A stretch of 64,000 bases of DNA from CAIQQQ01 sp040399685 (GCA_040399685.1 JBBART010000002.1:258635-322634); one strand, 5' to 3'; numbered from the stretch's first letter, positions 51,389 to 60,503 are shown. The notes: generated by a model from the letters alone, not told the origin. Translations and numbers: made by a program.

Positions 51389-53548
51389 CTATTTCCGCCC
51401 CCGGCCCTTGCGTTTCGCCGGATCGTAACCCCCACCACCCGGCCCGCCCGGTTTTGGCGCCCAGTCCTTCTTCTGCCGCGCCCCTGCCGACGCAGCCGGC
51501 GGCGCTGGCAGGCCGAGATCAAGCGCCTCCAGCCGCTTGATTTCGTCGCGCATCCGCGCCGCCTCCTCGAATTCCAGGTCGGACGCGGCCTTTCGCATCC
51601 GCTTTTCCATCTCGGCGATGGTGGATTTCAAATCCTTGCCGACGAACTCGGTCATGGACGAGTCCGACACCGGCTCCACCGTCACGTAATCCTGCTCGAA
51701 CACGCTGGCGAGCACCTTGCCGATCTGCTTCTTCACCGATTGCGGCGTGATGCCATTGGCCTCGTTCCAGGCGCGCTGCTTGTTGCGACGACGCTCGGTT
51801 TCCTCAATGGCGAAGCGCAGGCTGCGGGTCATGACATCCGCATACAGGATCACCCGGCCATCCACGTTGCGCGCCGCCCGGCCGATGGTCTGGATCAGCG
51901 AAGTCTGCGAGCGCAGGAAGCCTTCCTTGTCGGCATCCAGAATCGCCACCAGCGAGCATTCCGGAATATCCAACCCCTCGCGCAGCAGGTTGATGCCGAT
52001 CAGCACATCGAACACGCCCAGCCGCAGATCGCGGATGATCTCGATACGCTCCAGCGTGTCCACATCCGAGTGCAGGTAGCGCACCTTCACGCCCTGCTCG
52101 GTCAGATATTCCGTCAGATCCTCGGCCATGCGCTTGGTCAGCACCGTGACCAGAATGCGTCCGCCGGCCGCCACCACGTTGCGGCATTCGCCCAGCAAAT
52201 CGTCCACCTGGTGTTCCACAGGGCGGATTTCGGTCACCGGGTCGATCAGACCGGTGGGGCGAATGACCTGTTCCGCGAAGATGCCGCCGGTGCGCTCCAT
52301 CTCCCACGGGCCGGGCGTGGCGCTGACGAAGATGGATTGCGGGCGGAATTCGTCCCATTCGCCGAATTTCAGCGGCCGGTTGTCGATGCAGGAGGGCAGG
52401 CGGAAGCCAAATTCGGACAGCACGGATTTCCGCGCATGGTCGCCGCGCTCCATGCCGCCGATCTGCGGCACCGTCACGTGGCTTTCATCGAGCACCAGCA
52501 GCGCATTTTCTGGCAGATATTCGAACAACGTCGGCGGCGGGTCGCCAGGCCTGCGGCCGGACAGATAGCGGGAATAATTCTCAATCGATTTGCAGGACCC
52601 CGTGGTCTCCATCATTTCGATATCGAAGGTGCAGCGCTGTTGCAGCCGCTCGGCCTCCAGCAGCTTTCCATCGGCCACGAACTGGTCCAGCCGCTCGCGC
52701 AACTCGGTCTTGATGCCGGCCACCGCCTGCACCAGCGTCGGGCGCGGCGTGACATAGTGGCTGTTCGGATAGACGGTGATGCTCTCCAACTGGGCGGTCT
52801 TGTCGCCGGTCAGCGGGTCGAATTCGGCAATGCTCTCAATCTCGTCGCCGAACAGCACCACGCGCCAGGCGCGGTCTTCGTAATGCGCGGGGAACATATC
52901 CACCGCATCGCCGCGCAGGCGGAACGTGCCACGTGCGAAGGCGGCGTCGTTGCGGCGATATTGCAGTTCCACCAACGCACGGGCCAGCTTGTCGCGGTCG
53001 ATCTTGCCGCCCACCTCCAGCTTGATCACCATCCGGCCATAGGTTTCGACCGAACCGATACCGTAGATGCACGACACCGACGCCACGATGATGACGTCGT
53101 TGCGCTCCAGCAGGGACTGGGTGGCCGAGTGGCGCATCCGGTCGATCTGCTCGTTGATCTGGCTGTCTTTTTCGATATAGGTGTCGGTCCGCGGCACATA
53201 GGCTTCGGGCTGGTAATAGTCGTAGTACGAGACGAAATATTCCACCGCGTTGTCTGGGAAGAACGACTTCATCTCGCCGTAAAGCTGGGCGGCCAGGGTT
53301 TTGTTCGGCGCCAGGATCAGCGTTGGCCGCTGGATGGCTTCGATGCATTTGGCGATGGTGAACGTTTTGCCGGAGCCGGTGACGCCGAGCAGCACCTGAT
53401 CGCGCTCGCCGGCCGCGATGCCGGCCAAAAGGGTCTTGATGGCCGCCGGCTGGTCCCCGGCAGGCTCATATTCCGACACCACCTTCAGGGCGCGGGTCAT
53501 GGGCTTCGCCGGCTGCCGTGCCGGTATGAAAGGCATCATCTGGTCCAT
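51389..53548 (-). CDS. uvrB: excinuclease ABC subunit B
   Basis: UvrB, the damage-verifying helicase-like subunit of nucleotide excision repair. 719 residues. Walker A is GVTGSGKTFT near residue 55; the beta-hairpin YYDYYQPEAYVP, the DESHVTVPQ motif and the helicase motifs TSLIQTIGRAARN are all present. The C-terminal UVR domain (AEMEKRMRKAASDLEFEEAA) that binds UvrC is intact, followed by a basic, glycine-rich tail. The ATG at 53548 has AAGG nine bases upstream and is preferred over a TTG three codons earlier. Confidence 0.97.
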   Translation of the reverse strand: MDQMMPFIPARQPAKPMTRALKVVSEYEPAGDQPAAIKTLLAGIAAGERDQVLLGVTGSGKTFTIAKCIEAIQRPTLILAPNKTLAAQLYGEMKSFFPDNAVEYFVSYYDYYQPEAYVPRTDTYIEKDSQINEQIDRMRHSATQSLLERNDVIIVASVSCIYGIGSVETYGRMVIKLEVGGKIDRDKLARALVELQYRRNDAAFARGTFRLRGDAVDMFPAHYEDRAWRVVLFGDEIESIAEFDPLTGDKTAQLESITVYPNSHYVTPRPTLVQAVAGIKTELRERLDQFVADGKLLEAERLQQRCTFDIEMMETTGSCKSIENYSRYLSGRRPGDPPPTLFEYLPENALLVLDESHVTVPQIGGMERGDHARKSVLSEFGFRLPSCIDNRPLKFGEWDEFRPQSIFVSATPGPWEMERTGGIFAEQVIRPTGLIDPVTEIRPVEHQVDDLLGECRNVVAAGGRILVTVLTKRMAEDLTEYLTEQGVKVRYLHSDVDTLERIEIIRDLRLGVFDVLIGINLLREGLDIPECSLVAILDADKEGFLRSQTSLIQTIGRAARNVDGRVILYADVMTRSLRFAIEETERRRNKQRAWNEANGITPQSVKKQIGKVLASVFEQDYVTVEPVSDSSMTEFVGKDLKSTIAEMEKRMRKAASDLEFEEAARMRDEIKRLEALDLGLPAPPAASAGARQKKDWAPKPGGPGGGGYDPAKRKGRGRK

Positions 53549-53615
53549 CGCGCCCAACCTTGCTTCAGGTGTGCATAGATGGGTGTTGGGTGGCCTTTGT
53601 GCCAGTCAATGTCGT

Positions 53616-54941
53616 TCAAACGGTGGCTGGTACTGAACCCCGCCCGATGGAATGATAAACCATGCCTGCCGTCCGCATCGCCGCCACGTCATAGACGTTG
53701 CGCAGATCGATTACGGTCAGGCCCTTCATGGCGGCCTTAAGCTGCTCGGGCGTGATGGCGCGGAACTCGTTCCATTCCGTGATGACCACCAGCGCATCGG
53801 CGCCCGCGGCGGCTTCCAGCGCCGATTGGCAATAGATGACGCCAGACGGCAGCAGCGGCTGGGCCTGCTGCATCCCCTCCGGATCATACGCCTGCACGAT
53901 GGCGCCATCGCTCATCAACCGGTCCACGATCGGCAGTGACGGGCTGTCACGCATGTCGTCCGTCTCGGGTTTGAAGGTCAGGCCGAACAGCGCGATGGTC
54001 TTGCCGCGCACCGAGCCGCCGCAGGCAGCGGCGATGCGGGTGGCCATGCCGGCCTTGCGCGCATCGTTGACGGCCACAACCGTCTCGATCAGCCGCGTCG
54101 GCGCCCCAGCGTCCTGGGCGATGCGGGTGAGGGCAAGCGTGTCCTTGGGGAAGCAGCTGCCGCCGAAACCGGGGCCAGGATGGAGGAATTTGCGCCCGAT
54201 CCGCCCGTCCAGCCCGATTCCGCGCGCCACGTCGTGAATGTCGGCGCCCACCCGCTCGCACAGATCGGCCATTTCGTTGATGAATGTCACCTTCATCGCC
54301 AGGAAGGCGTTGCCGGCGTATTTGGTCAGCTCCGCCGTCTCGATGCCGGTGAACAGGATCGGCGCCTCGATCAGGAACAGCGGGCGATACAGCCGGCGCA
54401 ACGTCTCGCGCGCCAGCTCGGTCTCGCAGCCGATCACCACGCGGTCAGGCCGCATGAAGTCGCCGATGGCGTTGCCTTCGCGCAGGAATTCCGGGTTCGA
54501 TGCCACATGCACGGCCAGATCGGGCCGCACCTCGCGCAGAATTTCGGCCACGCGGCGCCCGGTGCCGACCGGCACGGTGGATTTGGTCACAATGACGGTG
54601 GGCTTGGTCAACACCCGGGCCACGGCCTCGACGGCGGCGAACACATAGGTGAGGTCAGCATGACCGTCCCCGCGCCGTGACGGCGTGCCGACGGCGATAA
54701 ACACCGCCTCCGCCCCGGCCACGGCCGCTGCCAGATCGGCGCCGAAGGATAGGCGACCGGCGGCCACGTTCTCCGCCACCAGCTTGTCCAGCCCCGGCTC
54801 ATAGATCGGCAGCCTGCCATCCAGCAGGGCGGCGAGCTTGGCGGCATCGGCCTCGACGACAGCGACCTCATTGCCGAATTCAGCGAAGCAGGCGCCCGAG
54901 ACCAGCCCGACATATCCGCCGCCGACCACTGCAATGCGCAT
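53616..54941 (-). CDS. ugd: UDP-glucose 6-dehydrogenase
   Basis: NAD-dependent enzyme that oxidises UDP-glucose to UDP-glucuronate for polysaccharide or lipid decoration. 441 residues from the ATG at 54941 with AGGGGC upstream. The N-terminal Rossmann motif is IAVVGGGYVGLVSGACFAE and the catalytic cysteine lies in GPGFGGSCFPKDT. The C-terminal UDP-binding domain begins KTIALFGLTFKPETDDMRDS. It is complete. No glycosyltransferase or polysaccharide cluster surrounds it, so the final product is not apparent. Confidence 0.95.
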   Translation of the reverse strand: MRIAVVGGGYVGLVSGACFAEFGNEVAVVEADAAKLAALLDGRLPIYEPGLDKLVAENVAAGRLSFGADLAAAVAGAEAVFIAVGTPSRRGDGHADLTYVFAAVEAVARVLTKPTVIVTKSTVPVGTGRRVAEILREVRPDLAVHVASNPEFLREGNAIGDFMRPDRVVIGCETELARETLRRLYRPLFLIEAPILFTGIETAELTKYAGNAFLAMKVTFINEMADLCERVGADIHDVARGIGLDGRIGRKFLHPGPGFGGSCFPKDTLALTRIAQDAGAPTRLIETVVAVNDARKAGMATRIAAACGGSVRGKTIALFGLTFKPETDDMRDSPSLPIVDRLMSDGAIVQAYDPEGMQQAQPLLPSGVIYCQSALEAAAGADALVVITEWNEFRAITPEQLKAAMKGLTVIDLRNVYDVAAMRTAGMVYHSIGRGSVPATV

Positions 54942-55091
54942 GATGCCCCTCAAGTCTGCTGAAAATATGGAGTTTGTTGGCGCACAGCTACGCGATCCTC
55001 CGGCACCGGTCAAACCAAGACATTCACCCATAATCACGAAACGGATTTCTCATTCGGGCCGGTTTTCCGGCCTTGCGAACAGTGATGGGTC

Positions 55092-55253
55092 TTATGGATC
55101 AATTGCCCCGGCGCAGGCGTCGGTGGGGGTTGCGGCGGCGTGGCCAACCAACGGCACGATCTTCAGCACCGCCGAGCCCACCCGACAAGGTGCTGCAAGA
55201 AGGCCGCAGCCGGAGAGGCCGATGGCCGCGGCCAGCAGCAGGCTCGTTCGCAT
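55092..55253 (-). CDS. small lipoprotein (DUF6726-like)
   Basis: 53 residues, starting MRTSLLLAAAIGLSGCG. The lipobox LSGC gives a mature lipoprotein of only 38 residues with a pattern of two more cysteines (APCRVGSAVLKIVPLVGHAA and TDACAGAIDP). The pattern matches what I know as the DUF6726 family. An ATG four codons upstream at 55265, with AAGGA before it, may be the actual start. Isolated gene between ugd and selO, transcribed toward ugd. Function unknown. Confidence 0.7.
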   Translation of the reverse strand: MRTSLLLAAAIGLSGCGLLAAPCRVGSAVLKIVPLVGHAAATPTDACAGAIDP

Positions 55254-55348
55254 GATTGGGGGCATTCTGAGGATAGTCCTTATGGTTCGGGCTTGCCGTG
55301 GATGGCACGGAGGTCTTGTGTGGGGCTATCCCGAATTTCGAGACCCAT

Positions 55349-56785
55349 ATGCCCCCGACTCCGTCTTTTCGTCCCTCGACGCGCCATGCCGATCTGGGCG
55401 AGGGGTTTTTCGATGCCGTCGCACCGGCACGATTTCCCCGCCAGACCCTGCGCTACCGAAACCAGCCCTGGGCGTCACGCGTCGGTCTGGACACGCTGGA
55501 CGACGCGGCGTGGCTGGACCATTTCGCCGGTTTCGCGCCGCTGCCCGGCAGTTTCGAGCGGCCCCTGGCGCTGCGCTATCACGGCCACCAGTTCCGCCAC
55601 TACAACCCCGATCTCGGCGATGGGCGCGGCTTTCTGTTCGCCCAGATGCACGATTTACGTGATGGCAGGCTGCTGGATCTCGGCACCAAGGGCAGCGGCA
55701 CCACGCCGTGGTCGCGTGGCGGTGACGGGCGATTGACGCTGAAAGGCGGCATGCGCGAGGTTCTCGCCACCTCGATGCTGGAGGCGCTGGGCGTGGATAC
55801 GTCCAAATCGTTCAGCCTGGTCGAGACCGGCGAGGCTTTGAACCGGGGGGACGAACCGTCGCCCACCCGCTCGGCCGTGCTGGTGCGGTTGAACCATTCG
55901 CATGTCCGGATCGGCAGCTTCCAGCGCCAGTCCTATCTGGGCGACGAAGCAGCTGTGCTGCGGCTGATGGACCATAGCATCCACACCTACATGCCCGAAA
56001 TCTGGCACGACGACGTGCCAACCCGCGCCTGCGCCTTCCTGGCTGCGGTGGCCGCCCGCGTGGCGCGCACCGGCGCTGGCTGGATGGCGGCGGGGTTTGT
56101 TCACGGCGTGTTGAACACCGACAACATCAACATCACGGGCGAGAGCTTCGATTACGGCCCGTGGCGGTTCCTGCCCACGTATCAGCCAGAGTTCACGGCG
56201 GCCTATTTCGACCATGGCGGGCTGTATTCCTATGGCCGCCAGCCCGAGACATTGCTGTGGAATCTGGCGCGCCTCGGCGGCTGCCTGCTGCCGCTGGCCG
56301 ACAAGACGGGGCTGGAGGCCGCGTTGGCGCCGTTCTGGGACACATTGCAGGCCGAATTCGCCACCGCCATCGTCCGCCGGCTGGGCCTGAAATCGCAGGG
56401 TGCGGCGCAGGATGCAGCCCTTGGCGGCACCTTCTGTGCGTTCCTGAACGAAAGTCAGGCGCCGTTCGAACAGGCGTTCTTCGACTGGTTCGCAGGGCGT
56501 GACAGCCAAGCGCGGGCCGCACGCAGCCCGTCGGCCGCCTTTTACGCCATGCCGGCCTTCGCCCCGGTGCGCGACGCCCTGGCGGGATTCGAGGCGGCAG
56601 ATCCAGCACGGCTCGATTTGCCGTATTTCGTCCAGCCGACGGCCTGCACCATGCTGATCGACGACGTCGAGGCCATCTGGGCGCCGATTGCCGCCGATGA
56701 TGACTGGTCGGCCTTTCACGCCAAGCTCGCCGCCATCGCCGAGATGGCGGCAGCCTATGGCACCAGCCCGCAACCAGCCCCATAA
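55349..56785 (+). CDS. selO: SelO family protein AMPylase (pseudokinase fold)
   Basis: 478 residues, the SelO/YdiU family, which transfers AMP from ATP to hydroxyl side chains of proteins involved in redox balance. Key pieces: LRYHGHQF and the nucleotide-loop LGTKGSGTTPWSRGGDGR near residues 100-125, then FVHGVLNTDNINITGESFDYGPW, whose NTDN and DYGPW supply the metal-binding residues. No C-terminal selenocysteine or cysteine is present, as usual in bacteria. The start at 55349 precedes the conserved block, but no ribosome site is evident. It is followed by a glutathione peroxidase gene, a sensible redox neighbour. Confidence 0.92.
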   Translation: MPPTPSFRPSTRHADLGEGFFDAVAPARFPRQTLRYRNQPWASRVGLDTLDDAAWLDHFAGFAPLPGSFERPLALRYHGHQFRHYNPDLGDGRGFLFAQMHDLRDGRLLDLGTKGSGTTPWSRGGDGRLTLKGGMREVLATSMLEALGVDTSKSFSLVETGEALNRGDEPSPTRSAVLVRLNHSHVRIGSFQRQSYLGDEAAVLRLMDHSIHTYMPEIWHDDVPTRACAFLAAVAARVARTGAGWMAAGFVHGVLNTDNINITGESFDYGPWRFLPTYQPEFTAAYFDHGGLYSYGRQPETLLWNLARLGGCLLPLADKTGLEAALAPFWDTLQAEFATAIVRRLGLKSQGAAQDAALGGTFCAFLNESQAPFEQAFFDWFAGRDSQARAARSPSAAFYAMPAFAPVRDALAGFEAADPARLDLPYFVQPTACTMLIDDVEAIWAPIAADDDWSAFHAKLAAIAEMAAAYGTSPQPAP

Positions 56786-56816
56786 CAACCGCCCACGACG
56801 CGCAGGACGCCATCGC

Positions 56817-57308
56817 ATGACCATTCACGACGCCACCGCCCGCCTCAGCTCCGGTGAGATCAAAGAACTCGCCGATTTCCACGGCGACGTGCTGCTGATC
56901 GTCAACGTCGCCTCGAAATGTGGCTTCACCCCCCAATATGCCGGTTTGCAGGGCCTTCAGGACAGCTATCACGCCCAGGGCTTCAACGTTCTGGCGTTCC
57001 CGTGCGACCAGTTCGGCCACCAGGAACCCGGCACGGATGCCGAAATCGCCACTTTCTGCGAAACCAGCTTTGGCGTGAAATTCCCACTTTTCGCCAAGAT
57101 CGACGTCAACGGCCCGCGTGCTGACCCGTTGTATATGTATCTGAAATCGCAGAAAGGCGGCCTGCTGGGCAGCGCCATCAAGTGGAACTTCACCAAGTTC
57201 CTGGTCGGGCGCGACGGCGAAGTGATCGCCCGCTATGCCCCCACCGCCACGCCGCAATCGATCGCGGCCGACATCGAAAAGGCCCTGGCCGCGCCCAAAG
57301 AGGCATGA
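56817..57308 (+). CDS. glutathione peroxidase family protein
   Basis: 163-residue thiol peroxidase of the GPx family, reducing peroxides with glutathione or thioredoxin. The peroxidatic cysteine is in NVASKCGFTPQYAGLQ, encoded by TGT rather than selenocysteine TGA. The Gln and Trp/Asn of the tetrad are in FPCDQFGHQEPG and KWNFTKFLV. A second Cys in FAFPCDQF-type position suggests thioredoxin dependence. CAGGA is upstream of the ATG at 56817. It lies 31 bases after selO and probably shares its transcript. Confidence 0.93.
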   Translation: MTIHDATARLSSGEIKELADFHGDVLLIVNVASKCGFTPQYAGLQGLQDSYHAQGFNVLAFPCDQFGHQEPGTDAEIATFCETSFGVKFPLFAKIDVNGPRADPLYMYLKSQKGGLLGSAIKWNFTKFLVGRDGEVIARYAPTATPQSIAADIEKALAAPKEA

Positions 57309-57458
57309 CGCGCTCCCGGCCGGCCCCAGCGCCGTGCCGGTAAGCCGTTCTTAAGTCGATTAAACCGGAATAAATTGTCAGAACAAATTCATTCCGCTAG
57401 CTAGTTCGTTCGAAAAAGACGAAGAAAGCGTCTCAGAAACGATATGTGGAGAGTTTAG

Positions 57459-57968
57459 ATGAAGCTTCGTTCTGTGCTGGCCGCCTTTGCCATGCTCACA
57501 GCCACCCCGGCTTTCGCCGAGGTCAAGACCTTTGCCCATGCTTCTGGCTGGGAAGCATTTGGCGGTGTCGGTGACAACGGCACCGCCGTTTGTGGGTTAT
57601 CCGTCGAAAGCGACGATTCGTGGTTTTCGCTGAAATATTTCAAAGGCAGCTCGGTTCTCACCGTTCAGCTGAGCGATTCCGAGTGGGTCGGCAAAGTGGG
57701 TGACAAGGTCACGCTCGGCATGAAGTTCGACGATCACACGTCCTGGCGCTCGGAAGCCACCGCGTTCAAGTTGAACAAAGACATCGCCCTGGAGTTTTCC
57801 GTCAGTTCCAGCCAGGTGGACCGCTGGATGGAAGAGTTCAAGGAAAGCCAGAACCTGATCATCGTCTTTGCGAACAGCTCGGTCAGTTCCTGGCACGCTG
57901 ACCTGACGGGCACCAAGGTGATTGGTGAGGCCATGGAAAAATGCGTGGGCTGGATGGGCAGTCGCTGA
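57459..57968 (+). CDS. secreted protein of unknown function
   Basis: 169 residues with a Sec signal (MLTATPAFAEV, residues 1-20). The mature protein is beta-rich, with two cysteines (AVCGLSVESDD and EKCVGWMG) far apart that could form a disulfide. It has a pattern of alternating strands (WFSLKYFKGSSVLTVQLSD) vaguely like invasion-associated locus B or other small periplasmic beta proteins. I do not recognise a family with confidence. GGAGAG precedes the ATG, and the 5' leader is AT-rich, suggesting a strong promoter. The tRNA-Leu gene converges on it. Confidence 0.7.
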   Translation: MKLRSVLAAFAMLTATPAFAEVKTFAHASGWEAFGGVGDNGTAVCGLSVESDDSWFSLKYFKGSSVLTVQLSDSEWVGKVGDKVTLGMKFDDHTSWRSEATAFKLNKDIALEFSVSSSQVDRWMEEFKESQNLIIVFANSSVSSWHADLTGTKVIGEAMEKCVGWMGSR

Positions 57969-57985
57969 GCCCACAAGCCTGCGGA

Positions 57986-58301
57986 TGGTGCGGACGGCGG
58001 GACTTGAACCCGCACTCTCATTGAGAAACAGATTTTCTTCCCACTTCGACTTTCGCCGCCGCCATCGGGCCAACGGGCCTGATGGCGTTCGTGGTCTGGA
58101 CTGTCCCTTCACCTTGGCCTTTCGGCGTTAGGTGCCACCCGTCCAGTCTCTACACCTTCCCCGACCGGGGCTTGGCTCGGGATTGGCCTAGGGCTTCTGC
58201 ACCCGTTAGCGTTCCCCGACTTTGAGCGGTTCTACACCGCGGATTTCCCCGCGGGCACTCCAATTAAAGTCTGCTGCGTCTACCGATTTCGCCACGTCCG
58301 C
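57986..58301 (-). tRNA. tRNA-Leu(UAA), interrupted by a group I intron
   Basis: Minus strand. Exon 1 (58301-58267, 35 nt) begins GCGGACGTGGCGAAATCGG and ends CAGACTT. Exon 2 (58036-57986, 51 nt) begins AAAATCTGTTTCTC, contains the T-arm GCGGGTTCAAGTCCCGC and ends CACCA. Joined, they give an 86-nt class II tRNA with a 7-bp acceptor stem, an anticodon stem GCAGA/TCTGT and loop CTTAAAA, so the anticodon is UAA. The variable arm (CTC/GAG) fits leucine. CCA is encoded. The gene cannot work without removing the 230-nt insert between U34 and A35. Confidence 0.92.
58037..58266 (-). ncRNA. group I self-splicing intron
   Basis: 230 nt inserted after the first anticodon base of tRNA-Leu(UAA), with U before and G as its last base, as group I introns require. 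The core boxes are present in order: P-like GTCGGGGAACGCTAACG (58220-58204), Q AATCCCGAGCCAAG (58184-58171), R GGTGTAGAGACTGGACGG (58156-58139) and S AAGGGACAGTCCAG (58109-58096). A P1 pairing is available between exon ACUU and intron GAGU at 58260-58257, placing a U-G wobble at the splice site. No endonuclease gene fits in it. The R and S boxes closely resemble those of the Azoarcus tRNA-Ile intron. Confidence 0.9.
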
Positions 58302-58467
58302 GTTTGGTCACTCGTGCCACAGCGCGCCGCGTCGCGCGACAGGCAATTTGCGATAACGGACATCACCATCATGCGGATGTGGTCCTGGCACAGGAATGGG
58401 CCGGTCTCGGGTGGCGCATGCGGCAGGCCGTACCTATGTTAAAGTCACATGCCCGGAGATGAAGCGT

Positions 58468-59253
58468 ATGCGCCGATTGGCCGTCAGTTTTGCCGCAGCC
58501 ACCCTTGCCCTGGTGGCGCACACGGCGTCCGCCACGGATTTGGTGGGCCATAAGGCCGAGTATAAACTCAGCCTTGAAAATGCGCGCAGCGGCGACGTCA
58601 TTTCTGGCAGCGGGACTATGTCCTATGAGGCGATCGATGCGTGCGACGGCTGGGCCGTGCGCCAGCGCCTGTCGATGCTGCTGACCAATCGCGACGGCCA
58701 GGATATCAACATGGTGTCGGACTACACCACCTATGAAGGCAAGGACGGCCTTTCGCTGCGCTTTCGCATGCGCCAGGTGACCGAGCAGGCCGTGACCAGC
58801 GAAGTGGCCGGCGAGGCCATTTTGTCGCGTCCCGGCGGCACTGGCGTTGTGACATACACCCTGCCCGAAGCAGCCACGAAGGCGCTTCCTGCGGGCACCA
58901 TGTTCCCCACCTTACACACCGAGGCCTTGCTGGCGGCGGCGGAGACGGGGAAGAAATTCCTGGCATTGCCGCTGTTCGACGGCACCGGAATCAGCGGCGC
59001 GCAGGACAGCACGATTGTGATCAACGGCTGGAATACGCCGGTCGAGACGAAATGGAGTGCGCTTGCATCCCTTCCAAGCGGCCGCGTTCACATTGCCTTC
59101 TTCGATCGTGAGGCCGGCAGCCAGCAGCCGGATTACGAGGTGACGATGCGCTATTTCGCCAACGGCGTGGCTGATGCGCTGTCGATGGATTTCGGCGATT
59201 TCGTGATGGGCGGAAAGCTTGATTCGCTGACGATCACCAAACCCGGCTGCTAG
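58468..59253 (+). CDS. EipB/DUF1849 family cell-envelope protein
   Basis: 261 residues, periplasmic: signal peptide (LAVSFAAATLALVAHTASA), then a beta-barrel-like body containing VGHKAEYKLSLENARSG near the start, a central CDGWAVRQRL and the C-terminal SLTITKPGC. This is the pattern of the alphaproteobacterial EipB family, which supports cell-envelope integrity. The first of a conserved cysteine pair is in DACDGW and the second is the terminal Cys, consistent with the reported disulfide. The ATG at 58468 has GGAG nine bases upstream. Its TAG stop overlaps that of dinB on the other strand. Confidence 0.88.
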   Translation: MRRLAVSFAAATLALVAHTASATDLVGHKAEYKLSLENARSGDVISGSGTMSYEAIDACDGWAVRQRLSMLLTNRDGQDINMVSDYTTYEGKDGLSLRFRMRQVTEQAVTSEVAGEAILSRPGGTGVVTYTLPEAATKALPAGTMFPTLHTEALLAAAETGKKFLALPLFDGTGISGAQDSTIVINGWNTPVETKWSALASLPSGRVHIAFFDREAGSQQPDYEVTMRYFANGVADALSMDFGDFVMGGKLDSLTITKPGC

Positions 59254-60503
59254 GCCTTCAACCCACGCCCCTTGCCGATGGCATCCGCCCCGAACCGGGC
59301 GCGCAGGGCGTCGATGGCCGCCTGCGCCGCTACCTGCCTTGTGGCGTCCGGGTCGGCCAGATCAGGCTGGTCGGCGTCCACCAGCATCGCCAGCGGGCTG
59401 GCGCCGATGCCGATCAGGCGGAACGGCGTGCCGTCCACCTCGCGCAGCAGCAGCTTTCGGGCGGCGTCGAACAGCCGGTCCGGCAGGCAGGTGGGCGCAT
59501 ACAGCCGATGCGCCCGGGTGCGGCTGGCGAATTGGGCGGTCTTGAGCTTGAGCACCACGCCGCCGGCCGCCAGATCCTCGGCGCGCAGGCGCTTGGCGAG
59601 TTTTTCCGACAGCGCCCAGAGCGGCCTTTCCATCTCGGCCACGGTGGTGAGGTCAAAGGTGAAGGTGGTCTCGGCGCTGACCGACTTGGTCTCCCGCGAC
59701 GGATCGACCGCCCGCGAATCCACTCCCCGCGCGCGGGCGCACAGACCGGGGCCTTCATCGCCCAGCATCCGCCGCGCATCGCTGTCGGACAACGCCTGCA
59801 AATGGCCCAGTCGGGTGATCCCGCGAGACGCCAGCTTGCGCTCCAGCGCCGGGCCGATGCCAGGCAGCAGCCGCACCGATTCCGGCGCCAGCAGCGCTGC
59901 CGCCTCGTCGCCGATCACGCAGAACCCACGCGGTTTGTCTCGCCCGGCGGCGATCTTGCTCATCAGCCGGTTGGCTGCGAGGCCGACGGAGACGGTCACC
60001 CCCACCTCGCGCTCCACGATGAGGGCGAACCGCGCCAGCATTTCCGCCGGGCACGCCTGGTGCAAGGCCTCGGTGCCGCGCATGTCCAGCACTGCCTCGT
60101 CGATGGACAGCGGCTGCATCAGCGGTGTCAGCCTGGTCATCAAGTCGCGGATCTGGCGCGATGCCTCGCTGTATTTGGCGAAGTTCGGCGGAATGACCAC
60201 GGCATCGGGGCAGGCGGCCAGGGCTTTGAACATCGGCATGGCGCTGCGCACGCCGTAGATGCGCGCCACGTAGCACGCAGCCGTGACCACGCCGCGCGTG
60301 CCGCCGCCGACCAGCACGGGGCGAGAGGCCAGTTCCGGCCTATCCCGCTTTTCCACGCTGGCGAAGAACGCGTCGCAATCGACATGGGCGATGCCCAGCG
60401 TGCGCACCTGCGGATGGCGCACAATCCGTCTGCCGCCGCAGGCGAGACAGACGGGGCCATCACCCACGCCGATCCCGCAATCGCGGCAGATGCCGGGCAT
60501 CAT
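59250..60503 (-). CDS. dinB: DNA polymerase IV (DinB) with N-terminal zinc-ribbon-like segment
   Basis: Y-family translesion polymerase, about 417 residues. The palm carboxylates are in HVDCDAFFASVEK and LSIDEAVLDM; the PolIV fingers GVRSAMPMFKA and the thumb HhH LLPGIGPALERKL follow, then the little-finger domain. Ahead of the catalytic core is CRDCGIGVGDGPVCLACGG, a four-cysteine knuckle seen in alphaproteobacterial DinB proteins. I place the start at 60503 so that it overlaps the ROK kinase stop as ATGA; an ATG six codons upstream is possible. It is the second gene of a two-gene unit with the kinase. Confidence 0.92.
   Translation of the reverse strand: MMPGICRDCGIGVGDGPVCLACGGRRIVRHPQVRTLGIAHVDCDAFFASVEKRDRPELASRPVLVGGGTRGVVTAACYVARIYGVRSAMPMFKALAACPDAVVIPPNFAKYSEASRQIRDLMTRLTPLMQPLSIDEAVLDMRGTEALHQACPAEMLARFALIVEREVGVTVSVGLAANRLMSKIAAGRDKPRGFCVIGDEAAALLAPESVRLLPGIGPALERKLASRGITRLGHLQALSDSDARRMLGDEGPGLCARARGVDSRAVDPSRETKSVSAETTFTFDLTTVAEMERPLWALSEKLAKRLRAEDLAAGGVVLKLKTAQFASRTRAHRLYAPTCLPDRLFDAARKLLLREVDGTPFRLIGIGASPLAMLVDADQPDLADPDATRQVAAQAAIDALRARFGADAIGKGRGLKA

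Noticed and set aside
57986..58301. Two partial tRNAs, an attachment site or a tmRNA-like gene
   Set aside because: The halves join perfectly into one tRNA-Leu(UAA) and the insert has ordered group I core boxes; no integrase is nearby.
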